This document shows positions 11,339-21,900 of a DNA stretch of 64,000 nucleotides, piece after piece. The stretch is from Saccharomycopsis fibuligera x Saccharomycopsis cf. fibuligera (taxonomy: Eukaryota; Ascomycota; Saccharomycetes; Ascoideales; Saccharomycopsidaceae). The stretch spans positions 1,384,774 to 1,448,773 of the forward strand of contig CP012814.1 of assembly GCA_001936135.1 (NCBI GenBank), in the 5' to 3' direction. Numbering within the stretch: the stretch's first letter is position 1; each line of letters starts with the position of its first letter. The position numbers were made by a program, and so were the translations under genes. The notes under the pieces were generated by a model. It was not told the origin of the DNA. It did no database searches and saw nothing but the letters and a program-made list of their open reading frames with translations.

Positions 11339-12187
11339 ATGGATAACACACTCACAGCCGTTCCCTCCCAGAGACCATCTTCTGTCACCGAGATCTTGAC
11401 CACTTTGAAAAGATACGACGTGTCGGTGATCAAGGACTTGGAAGATTACCTCAAGGTCCAATGCGAAGAAAATTTCATCGACGTCAATGCAAACTTGGCT
11501 CTTTTGAAACTATACGAATTATCTTCCGAATCACTTACTGAAGAAAGAGAAGAAGCTACCATCAATATATTGTTGTTGGGATTGACCAATTTTTACAACG
11601 CTGATTTTGAACTCTACTTGCATTTACTTCCAATTTATGTGTTGAGTGATGTTTCTAAGATCAAGAATATAAGCCAAGATGACGCCTCAATAATCCAATT
11701 TAGCGATTCTGTGAGAAAATTGAAAGAATTGTACGTTTTGTTGACTTCTGCCAAGTTTACTGCCTTCTGGAACTTGGTGAAGAATGAAGATTCTTACCAG
11801 GATTTGATCTTTGACTCTTTCTTGAGCAATACATTTGAAAACAGTATCAGAAATTTGATTTTGAACTTAATCTATAAAGGTTACACGAACGGTAGCTTAC
11901 AAATAAAATCCAAAATTAATTCCACTTTGTTGCAGGAGTACTTAAACTTGTACGATGATGACTTTGAAAAATTCATTGGTACCAAGAAATTCTTCCAGAT
12001 CAACGGTAGCCATGTGTTGATTAACCATGATGAAGATTTGATTAGACAAGAAACTGACGGCAAGAGTAATGATGATGAGGAAGCTAGATACATTTCCTCC
12101 ACAAATACTCACAATTCAATTGTCAGCAGTGAAAATATCAAATTTGACAAATTGTCCAAGTTGATCGAGGACAGTCTCCAAAAATAG
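11339..12187 (+). CDS. eukaryotic translation initiation factor 3 subunit K (eIF3k)
   Basis: A 282-residue acidic protein. The N-terminal 85 residues have the eIF3k signature layout: a helix with ILTTLKRYDVSVIKDLEDYL, then CEENFIDVNANLALLKLYEL, matching the conserved HEAT-like start of eIF3k where residues before 'NLALLKLY' bind partner subunits. The middle (about 90-220) fits the CSN8/PSMD8/eIF3K winged-helix (PCI-like) fold. The C-terminal 50 residues are acidic and probably flexible. eIF3k is a peripheral eIF3 subunit; Saccharomyces lacks it while many other fungi keep it. It lies 538 bp upstream of the gene for eIF3c on the same strand. There are no CTG codons. The start ATG sits in a CACCACCATGG context. 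Confidence 0.85.
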   Translation: MDNTLTAVPSQRPSSVTEILTTLKRYDVSVIKDLEDYLKVQCEENFIDVNANLALLKLYELSSESLTEEREEATINILLLGLTNFYNADFELYLHLLPIYVLSDVSKIKNISQDDASIIQFSDSVRKLKELYVLLTSAKFTAFWNLVKNEDSYQDLIFDSFLSNTFENSIRNLILNLIYKGYTNGSLQIKSKINSTLLQEYLNLYDDDFEKFIGTKKFFQINGSHVLINHDEDLIRQETDGKSNDDEEARYISSTNTHNSIVSSENIKFDKLSKLIEDSLQK

Positions 12188-12725
12188 ATTAATTGATTGA
12201 TTAATTCATTTGTATGATCTTTGACAATATAAATTAGCCTCCTGTTTTGTACGTTTTATTTGCTCATTTTCGACTATGTTTTGTGATGTAAGAGAACTAC
12301 TCAATTTACATTAATTTACTCAATTCCGCGATTCGGTTGGTGTCTGAGATTGAAATATTGTCTAGAAACTGTATCTGATCAACGCACGCAGCGCAGGTCA
12401 TTCCAATAGATCATTTCGTATGCCTATATTCAATATTCACGACATACTCTCATCAGCCATCACTCCCGAGTTCTTGGGTGTTGCTTTGATGGTTGTAAAC
12501 CGTTTAAGACTATAAAGACTGAAAATTATGGGTTACCCGCCCGACGCACCCAGAAAAATTTTTTAAGCGTTTTGGCAAAAGTGAAGAAAAATCAAAAACT
12601 GCCAAAACGAAGAAAAAAGTTGGGCGCAGTGTAGTAGACATAACTAATCAGTTGTTGCAACCCCCAAGCAGATTATCTTTGATAATATAACACAAACCTT
12701 CAAAGAACCATACACATTAGCAAAC
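12188..12725 (+). promoter_or_regulatory. eIF3k-NIP1 intergenic region with Reb1-like site
   Basis: 538 bp between two co-oriented eIF3 genes. A TTACCCG core at 12533-12539 inside GGGTTACCCGCCC resembles the Reb1 general regulatory factor site and lies about 190 bp before the NIP1 ATG, a usual distance. The remainder is AT-rich. Binding is inferred from the core alone. Confidence 0.35.
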
Positions 12726-15380
12726 ATGAGTTCTCGTTTCTTTGCTACTGCGATTTCTGACTCAGAGTCAGACGACGAGTTGCTTAGTTCTTCTTCCGAA
12801 GCACTCTCTGACTCCTCTGAAGATGAAGAATCATTGCACTCTTCCAGTGACGAAGAAGAAGAAGAAGACGGAGACGATGAATCTAGAGATGAAGATGAAG
12901 ATGAAGAAGATGAGGAATCAGAAGACGAGGCTGACAATGAACCTCGTAACAAGTTTTTGAAGACAGATGCTCCTCAGAGAAGCGCTGCCTATTTCTTAAA
13001 AGGTTCCAATATCCCTGATTCCGATGAAGAAACTGAATCTGAATCCGACGATGATAACAAAAAAGTGGTCAAATCTGCCAAGGACAAATTGTTAGAAGAG
13101 ATGAAAAATAGTGCCAATGAAATTGATAATGCTTCTGATTTTGATGACTGGATCACTGTGTCTACTCAATTTGACAAATTGAATAAATTGTTGGTTAAAT
13201 CCAAACAACAAAATATTTCCACTCCAAGCTTTTACATTAAGACTTTGGTGGAATTGGAAGATGTCATAATTGCTGTTGGCAAAGAAAACCCAAAGATGAA
13301 TGCTGTTACTTCAAAAGCGTTTAATAGTATTAAGCAGAGAGTTAAGAGAGCTAGCAGAGATTATGAAGATTTGATTAACAAGTATCGTGAAAGTCCTGAC
13401 GATTTTGAAAAAGAAGCTTCTACTGAACCTCAAGCTAGACTTCCAACTATTGGTGGCGCTCGCAAAACCACCGCTGGAACTATTGGTGAGGAAGATGAAG
13501 AAATTGATATTCCAACTGTTTTGCGTCAAGTTATTGAAAATCGTGGTAAGAAAAATGTTGACCGTCTTGAACAAGTTAGTCAATTGGAAAAATTGTTGGA
13601 AATTGCTTCTACTCCATTCCAATTCATTTCAATTTACTTATTGTTGATTCCAACCAGATTTGACCTTGCTTTGAACACAAACTACATGCCAATTGATCAG
13701 TGGAAAAAAGCTTTTGCTGATATTTCAGAATTTTTGTCAGTGTTGGAGCAAAACTCTAACAAGTATAGAGTCACTGAAACTGCTGAACCGGGTTTTGATT
13801 TTGAACATGAACCAGAAGCTAATTCTGAAGGTATTGTGGAAATTATTGGTTCTGTGGCTTCTTTCATTGAAAGATTGGATGATGAATTGACTAGATCGTT
13901 ATTGGCCATTGATCAACACACTAGTGACTACATTGTCAGATTGAAGGATGAGTCCGCTATTTACTCTTTGATCTTGAGGGCTCAATTGTACGTTGAATTA
14001 TTGGTTCCTGAACAAGAAGTCATTTCCGAAAAAGCTGAACAATTATATAGAATTATCTTAAGGAGAATTGACCACATTTACTTTAAACCAATTCAACTTA
14101 TCAATTTCAATGAAAAAACCGCTTGGGAATCTTTGAGCAAAAATCACGATTCATACATAACAAAACGCGCTTCATCTGTATCTGCATCATCTGCCAACAA
14201 TAAAGATAACACTGATTACTTGCTCAATAATTTGGCTTCTATACTATACCGTCAATCCAAATCAGTTTACAGAATAAAAGCCATGCTTAGCCACATTTAC
14301 TACTATGCTTTCAATGATCAATACTTTAAAGCAAGAGATATGTTGTTGATGTCTCATTTGCAATCCACAATCCATTCTTTCGAACCATCTTTGCAAGTAT
14401 TATTTAACAGAGTCTTGGTTCAGCTTGGTTTATGTGCTTTTAAAGCTGGTTTGATAGAAGAATCTTTCCAAAATTTGCAAGAAATTGCCACTTCTACTAG
14501 ACAAAGAGAATTGTTAGGCCAAGGAATTCAAAGATATGGTGCTCAACAGTCAACCAGTGTTGCCGCTGACAGACAAAGATTGCTACCATTCCATATGCAT
14601 ATCAATTTGGATTTGTTAGAAGCTGTGTTTTTGACTTCTTCATTGTTGATTGAAATTCCACAATATGCTCAATCTGGTAACGTTACTTACAACAAAAAAA
14701 GTTCTGTTAAATCATTCAAGAGAATTTTGGAATTTCATGAGAGACAAAATTTTCAAGGTCCACCAGAAAACACTAGAGATTTCATTATGCATGCTGCTAA
14801 GAGTTTGCAATTGGGTGAATGGAAAAAAGCATCTTCATACATTAAATCAGTTGAAATTTGGAACTTGTTTGTTCATACTGATAGCATCAAGAGTATGATT
14901 GAAGAAAAATTACAAATTGAAGGTTTAAGAACTTATATTTTCCAATTTAGAAATTTCTATACCAAGTTATCTATTAAGAAGCTTGCAGAAATTTTTGAAT
15001 TGCCAGAAACTAAAGTCTCTTCCATTTTATCGAAGATGATTTTCAAACAAGAAATATTTGCCGCATTGGATCAAAAAACCGCTTCCGTTTATTTCATCCA
15101 TGGTCATGAATTGAACAAGACTCAAGAATTAGCTTTGAGTTTGGTGGAGAAAGTTGGTCAATTAGCTGAAAAGAATGAAAGATTGGCTGCTGGTGGTCAA
15201 CTGCAGCAGTATCAATCTTCTAATGGTGCCCAATCTCATCATGGTAACAACAATAACGCTAACCGCCGTAACAACCACAGTCAAAATTTCAAGATTAATA
15301 ATACCGGTGGTATTGTTGCTGGTGCTTTGAGTGGTATGGATAACAAAAGAGGTAATAAAAGACAACAAAGAAAAAATTGA
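12726..15380 (+). CDS. NIP1: eIF3 subunit c (Nip1)
   Basis: 884 residues, close to the length of yeast Nip1 (about 812) and of other fungal eIF3c proteins. The first 115 residues are an acidic Ser/Asp/Glu-rich tail, the segment that in yeast contacts eIF1 and eIF5. A helical body follows, with the family stretch KFLKTDAPQRSAAYFLKG near residue 80 and DNASDFDDWITV near 137. The PCI domain lies at about 640-810: helices, then the winged-helix stretch TKLSIKKLAEIFELPETKVSSILSKMI. The C-terminus is Asn/Arg-rich (RRNNHSQNF, KRGNKRQQRKN). Nip1 is a core scaffold of eIF3 in 43S/48S pre-initiation complexes. Only one CTG codon (15201) is present. It is convergent with BLM10. Confidence 0.95.
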   Translation: MSSRFFATAISDSESDDELLSSSSEALSDSSEDEESLHSSSDEEEEEDGDDESRDEDEDEEDEESEDEADNEPRNKFLKTDAPQRSAAYFLKGSNIPDSDEETESESDDDNKKVVKSAKDKLLEEMKNSANEIDNASDFDDWITVSTQFDKLNKLLVKSKQQNISTPSFYIKTLVELEDVIIAVGKENPKMNAVTSKAFNSIKQRVKRASRDYEDLINKYRESPDDFEKEASTEPQARLPTIGGARKTTAGTIGEEDEEIDIPTVLRQVIENRGKKNVDRLEQVSQLEKLLEIASTPFQFISIYLLLIPTRFDLALNTNYMPIDQWKKAFADISEFLSVLEQNSNKYRVTETAEPGFDFEHEPEANSEGIVEIIGSVASFIERLDDELTRSLLAIDQHTSDYIVRLKDESAIYSLILRAQLYVELLVPEQEVISEKAEQLYRIILRRIDHIYFKPIQLINFNEKTAWESLSKNHDSYITKRASSVSASSANNKDNTDYLLNNLASILYRQSKSVYRIKAMLSHIYYYAFNDQYFKARDMLLMSHLQSTIHSFEPSLQVLFNRVLVQLGLCAFKAGLIEESFQNLQEIATSTRQRELLGQGIQRYGAQQSTSVAADRQRLLPFHMHINLDLLEAVFLTSSLLIEIPQYAQSGNVTYNKKSSVKSFKRILEFHERQNFQGPPENTRDFIMHAAKSLQLGEWKKASSYIKSVEIWNLFVHTDSIKSMIEEKLQIEGLRTYIFQFRNFYTKLSIKKLAEIFELPETKVSSILSKMIFKQEIFAALDQKTASVYFIHGHELNKTQELALSLVEKVGQLAEKNERLAAGGQLQQYQSSNGAQSHHGNNNNANRRNNHSQNFKINNTGGIVAGALSGMDNKRGNKRQQRKN

Positions 15381-15968
15381 TTTGACTTATTTAATTTAAT
15401 CTGATTTTGATTGAGTAATTGAAATTTATTTTTCAAGTTGTGATCGTTGGTGATTGAATTTTATGGCTTTTTATTTCTATCATTGGTATCCGAGTTTAAA
15501 CTCTGTCTTTTTTTCTCTTTTTTATTTCTATTTTCCTCTCACTCTCTTATTAGCTATTACTGTTATCATTAATTTTACATTGTATTTGATTTTATTGAAT
15601 TTTTTTTTGTCTTCATATTAGAAAGTAAACAGAACCCTGCATGAAGACTGTTGTCAACAAATTTGTACATTATTCGAAAGTTTCGCTAAAGTACAAAAAT
15701 TTCAGTATTAGTATATTCAATTAAACGCATTGAAAGCATGAAATATGAAGCTTGTGAATATATTGTAAAGAGGATAACTGCAAAGTAGCAATTTCTCAGC
15801 TCAAAATAGAAGATGTCTTCAATTTTCTACTTCAAATGGCCAAAGGTGCGTTAAATGGAAAAAGAAATAATCTTCATAAAGAAGGGGAAATGGTGCAAAA
15901 AGAAAACGCAATAAACTATATAAAAGTAAAAATAAAAACACGACAAAACATAATATCTGTCATTAGAA
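15381..15968. other. convergent 3' region between NIP1 and BLM10
   Basis: 588 bp shared by two 3' ends, AT-rich with T-rich tracts on the + strand. No gene was recognised, and the 63-codon frames on both strands at about 15840-16040 are chance frames. Confidence 0.5.
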
Positions 15969-18900
15969 CTAGACAAAGTAGCTTTCACGCAACACCCCTT
16001 CCAAATCTTCCAATTGTTCTTCACTGAAAACTTTGCTATCAATATGCCATGTGTCTTGTCTAGTTTTCTTGAAATTGCTCAAAATCCCCTTTGAAGTCTT
16101 ATCGACAATTCCAAAAAGCCCAAATGCATTGTTAGCTAACAACCCTAAAACATTAGGAAACCATTCCGGTGGTGGGGAAAGATATGGAAACGCAGACACC
16201 AAAGATCCAAGTCCCAAAGTAGCCCCATGCAAGCTAACACCATCGCTGGAAGTTAAGGTCTTTCTCTTCTTTTTGGTCATCTTTTTGAATTGCTGAAGAA
16301 CAGCAGCATAATTATTGATGCACTTTTTAATAACTTCTTCTCGTTCAATTGTTGGTGAGCAATGAATCATTCCTGATAATGCATTAGAAGCAGCTTCTCG
16401 AACCTCCAATTGTGAATGGAAAACTAATTTTGAAACATACTCAAAAAGTGAATGTCTTTGAGCAGGACTCAAAAGCAATAACAGACGAAAGTAAAAAATT
16501 TCAGTAAAAGTAAGCAAAATTAAACGCTGGTGCCATGATGGTTTGGATACTCCTCCATTATTTAAAATCAATTTCACAATACTATCAACTTGTTCAGCTC
16601 GAAACGGAACTCTGGCTATTGACAAGTACACTGCAGCGGGATTGATACTGGCAAGTTTGCAAGCCTCTCTCATATTCTCCAAATTCAATAAGAAAGGGGA
16701 AATATATTCAGGTATTAGGTCTACTAATCCCAATGATGCGCTAGAGCGAAGAACTGTCTTGAGAAGTCCAATGATTGTTCTAGTTCCATAAATGAATGGA
16801 GAATTCAAAACATCTTGTGTAGAAGTATTTTTTTCATCAATTTGACTTCTGAATACTGACAAGGCTTTGAACCCATCGATAATATGACCTATAACACTAT
16901 CTGGAAATTGATAAGGTATGATACCCAATGATCCAGCAGCCTTGTTTGCCTCAATAAAAGAAACTGAGTCAGGATATGACTCATTGAAATAACCATAAAG
17001 TGCAATAGTAATAGTACTCGAGATTTGGTCACGAACTGCTTGATAAGGATGTAACATTAACTTCATAAGATCTTCAATGAGCTGGTTAGAGTCTCTATAT
17101 TTCCAAGTTATGCTGGCTAAACAAGATTTTAAACATGACAAGCGAGTAGCTTGAAGAAATGGAGTCTCCTCACCAGGCACTGGCCTATAGTCCAAAATAG
17201 GTTTGAATAATGACGCATATCTTCTAAGGTCTGTGTGGGTTGGAAGCCACCAAGAAAAAATTTTCCAAACAGCATTGTTATCTGGAGACAAATCTTTTAA
17301 AACATGTGTTAAAGTTTCACTAATAAATTCATCACGTACGTCAATGTATTCTGGAGAAGTATTTTTAGTAGCTGCTACAAAGCCACAAATCATTTCACAA
17401 GTAACAACATGGGCACTCTTTTCATCTCTAACGTAAATATTACGCACAATATCAATCAAATCCTGATAAGTGATGTTTTTCAAGACTTTTGCAGAGATCA
17501 AGTGAATAAGTAAAACAATCAAGAATATGTGGTTGCCGCGGAATTTAGATCCTTCTTCATTATCTTCGACAATAAGCTTGATGATATCAGCAAACCATTC
17601 CTTCGTGATGTGAGGGCTAAGTTTTTCAAGTAAAAGAAGCTCATGTTTTTTCAAATTCAACTCAACAAAGCTTTCATTCTTGACAACAATCAACTCCTTA
17701 TCCCAGAATAGCCACCCTCTATAAATTTTATTATCGATGTAGTAATCACAATTTTCAGTCTTCTTGAGCTCTTTGAAAAAATCATCACTATAATTATGAT
17801 TAAGTGATTTATAGTTTGTATTTACCACCTTCATTTCATGGGAAATGTGCGATACATCATACAAATGTCTTATATTATATGAGAAATTGGATAATTGGAT
17901 GATTTTGGAGAATAATCGCGTCAAACCACTTATGGCTACCCCAGATATTGCTGGATGAGCAACTCTCGCACGCTTCACTAATAATTCAATCACATCAGCA
18001 TTTGTTTGAACTTCAAAGTCAATTTGAAGATTGATCAACAATTCCATATTTATAACACTAACCTTCCAATGATTTTCTTTGGTATTTTCTTGCGATAAAA
18101 TCAAATCTTGCAATTTTTTCAAGTAGTGCAAAAATAAATGTCTTTTCTTCTCTTTTGCTAAACGAAGCAACTTGATGTTCATGTCAACGGAAAAGTCAGG
18201 TGGCTTAATGAGATCTGCAACTTTTTCATCAAATATGCAAATAGAGCTTGGAATCTTAATAAATATTGACAAGCTCTTGTATAACCTATTAGCAATCTCA
18301 TTTGTTGGTTGGTCATCAATGTTCATACATTGTAACAAGAACTGTGCGTATTTGGCAACATTCCTATAATCACCATAAATCCTATTTTTTAGTCGACCAA
18401 CAGTGAATATTTTTAATGCACTTTTAACCTTCTTGTAGTCATTTTCCTTAATCACGGTTTCAAGATGTTTAAAGACAGTGTCAATTAAAATACCGTAAGA
18501 CCCAACAAGTTTTTTGGTTGCACCATCAAGAACCTCTTGAGCAGATTGAGAGATTGCTGAATAAATGGACATTGACAAGGTTATAATATCGTCTAAAAGA
18601 ATCTTATCAAGTTTCGTTTGAAATCTACTTCCTGCATGTATAACCACTCTTTGTCTGTGATACCTTTCAATTCTGGCACCAAGTGACATTCTGGTAAACA
18701 ACTTTTTGTATCCAGATGTATCTTGCAATCCTTTTAAATATTTATATGTTACAAAGTTATCGTCAAACGACTTAAGAGAGCTCTCTGCCCCAAAGTCACA
18801 AAACCAAGTTTGAACTGTATGCAAAAAGACTCTGAAAAGTTTGACATCGTTAGCGTAATGCTTCATCAAGAAATGGCAAACTTCATGCAATTTTTGGCCT

Positions 18901-21900
18901 ATTTGTTTGTGCAATGAATGCACTCTTTGGTATAAATCACTCTTTTGTCTTTCTTCTTTTGTATTTCCGAAGAAATAATTGCTTGTATAAAGCTTTTGAG
19001 CTCTCTCTGTTATTGCAGGATTCAAACTATTATCCGCCGGGGAATGATCACCAGCTCTTCCTGGCGAAAACTCAAATTGCAAACCAATAGATGTATCTCT
19101 GCTCATGCTAACTTGTTCAATGCTGTTTAGACTAGCAGTAGAGTCAACTCTGCTAAGTGAAACATCATTCTCGTCATCATGGTGCTCAATATGCAGTAAG
19201 TCATCAATTTGAGCAGACTCGTTGAGTGCAGATTGATGCGCGTCATTACCATTGGCTATTTCTGTTTGAGGGGTTGAAGTTTCACTGGCAAAAGCTTTGG
19301 TTCCTTCATCGATGTTAACAGCATTGACCAATGACCTTTGCGACAAGTTCAAAGCTCTCAAACGCTTGTCCAACAATTGAGTATTCAATTTATTTGATTT
19401 AGAGGTTTTGGATGACTTTTCTTGATAAGCAGGATCTAATAAATAAGAAATACCCGTTGAGGCGTGCGATAAGTATAACAAATTCTTTCTGAAATTATCC
19501 GTAAAATCAAGAATATCACTGCTGGCTTTTGACAAGTCAGCTTCCTCAATATCCATTGATTGGGGGTCATGAGGAACATGAGAGCCATCCGAGTTTTGCA
19601 TTAAATCGTCCAAGTTTTTGAAGCACTCATTAACATGTTCACCAAAAAACTGCACGGCAAATTCAATCTCCTTCCTATTCGGGACGTGCCACTTAAACTC
19701 CAAGTTATCAATATCCAATCTTTCCGGCTTATCATAAAAGCCGCCCCAGCATTTTTCGGTGACACCATGTTTAGCAATGTATGTTGGGCTTATCAATTTG
19801 TGCTCTTCCAATCTAATTGTTGATAAAGTTTTCAAGGTTTGAGTGACCAAGAATGCTGATCCGTACATTATAGGACCCTTGACTTCACGGAGCAACATTC
19901 GTGACAAATTAGTCAATTTGTAACTATAAGCAAGAATGTTTTCGCCAGCATAACGAATAATTTCTGATAGATAAGCCAAATAGCAGAACAAAGGTTTATC
20001 GCGATGCAAAACACTAGATCCACTTCTGACTTTCCCGGCATTTCCTGCTGTCAACTGGTCATTAACTTTTTCCAAAACAAAATCCATAAACTTGGGTGTT
20101 TGCTCTTCTGGGTTATGTTTGATAATCGTGCCAATAATTTCCGCGGTAAGATCAACGGAATTGTATAGGGCATTTTCATTTATAAATAAAAGGAAACGAT
20201 CACTAAAAATTTTGAACAAAGGATCAGACATTGATTCAAACAAAATTAACAAAGTTCTAGGTAAGGCAGTTTCCAAGTTTACTTCTGAATTTGATTGATG
20301 CATGGATTGGTCTGACAAGTTTTCTAGCAAAGAGCAAACTTTTGAAATAAGCATCCGAAGGAAATCTTCAAAAATTGAAGATGATGATATCACAACTTTC
20401 TCCTCGTATTCATCTTCTAGCTCAAAATATTCAATGTCCACGGCATCATCACTAAGTTTCTTGGTGTTATACACCCTCTCTGATAAGAATTGCAAATGTG
20501 TTTGAGTGACTTCAAATGCAAGGCCGCTATCGACAAACTGGAGTTCATCAGTACCGTTGCTTTTCTGCTCCTTTGAAAGATCATAAAACGGCAAGTAACT
20601 AGCAAACGATGCAATTACATTTAAAGTCAGCAAAGTTTTTCCCAAATCATTGGAGTCTATTCCAGGAAGAACAAGACCTAAAATTCTCGTAACATGACAC
20701 CTAAAAACTTTCTGTGTGACAAAGTATTTTGATAATTTAGTTAATAACTTCAAAGAGACAGTCAATCTGTGATTGCTAATCACACTTTGTAAAGACTCGT
20801 AAATGTCTAAAAGCAACACGTTCAATACTAATTTTGGCTCCAAATCACAAAGTAACCCAACGGAGTCAACATTTAATCCAACAACTGATGACTTTTTAGA
20901 TTGTAAACCAAGAAGAACCTTTGGTAACAACAATTTAACGAATTTAACAACCGTTGCTTTACTTATCTTATTTTCTGCAGGCAAATGGTACAAGTGTTGA
21001 TCAGGATCATTCTCGTACACATATCGTCTGTGGAACTGCAAAATTAAGTCTTGAATCAATTTCGTGCATGCGTCTGTCCAAACGTCAGTGTTGGATGGAT
21101 GTAAATATGTTTCGATAGTATTGACCAAAGTTTCTAATTGAATAAAAAGACCGTTGTCAGGGTCCAAAGCTTGGTCACCGTTGATACTGAACACTATTAT
21201 ATTTGCATAGCCATAGTAGAAGTTACTGGATGAACTAATACCAAATATATGAGGCTGAATATTCAATGAGTTGAGGAGCTGAGAAAAAACAAATAACAAC
21301 TGATCTTTTTCCAAGAACCCGTATTTTCCAAACCTAGATAGAATTTTTTGTTTATCAGAACGATTGTATAATTCTGATAAAATGCGTTCAAAACTCGTAC
21401 CAAAAATATTAGTCAAATGAGAGTCAACACCTTTGATCTTGGACACACCTGTCCAAACATGGAAGAAAGAAGAGGTAACATCCAATATTTTTGGAGAATG
21501 CATTGGTAGAATGCAGAAGTAGCATGCTAAAGTCAAAAATGCAGTATTCAAAGACAATCTGCTTCCAATCAAAGAGAAGGCTTCATCGAACACCTCTTCA
21601 GGAAAAAAGTAGTTTGCATAGATGCCCAATTTCAACAAATGTTTTTTAGAAGATTGTCTGATTTTGTCATGAGCAGCATCAGCCTGAGGAAATTTGCTGT
21701 CTAGCAAATCAAACAATGGCTTATAATCAAGAACAAGACCTCTTTCTTTCAAAACCAGCGGCTCATATTTAGTTAAAAGAATAAACATGCGGACAAACAG
21801 AGAAAGTGGGATAGATTGACCATGAACAAGACATAGAGTATAATAAACCCTTGCCAACACTATACGCAAGTCAAAGGGTAAATCGTTTTTCATCTTAATC

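Noticed and set aside
12644-12952. Minus-strand Ser-rich 102-codon frame
   Set aside because: It is the mirror of the acidic N-terminus of NIP1 (GAA/GAT codons read backwards as Ser codons).
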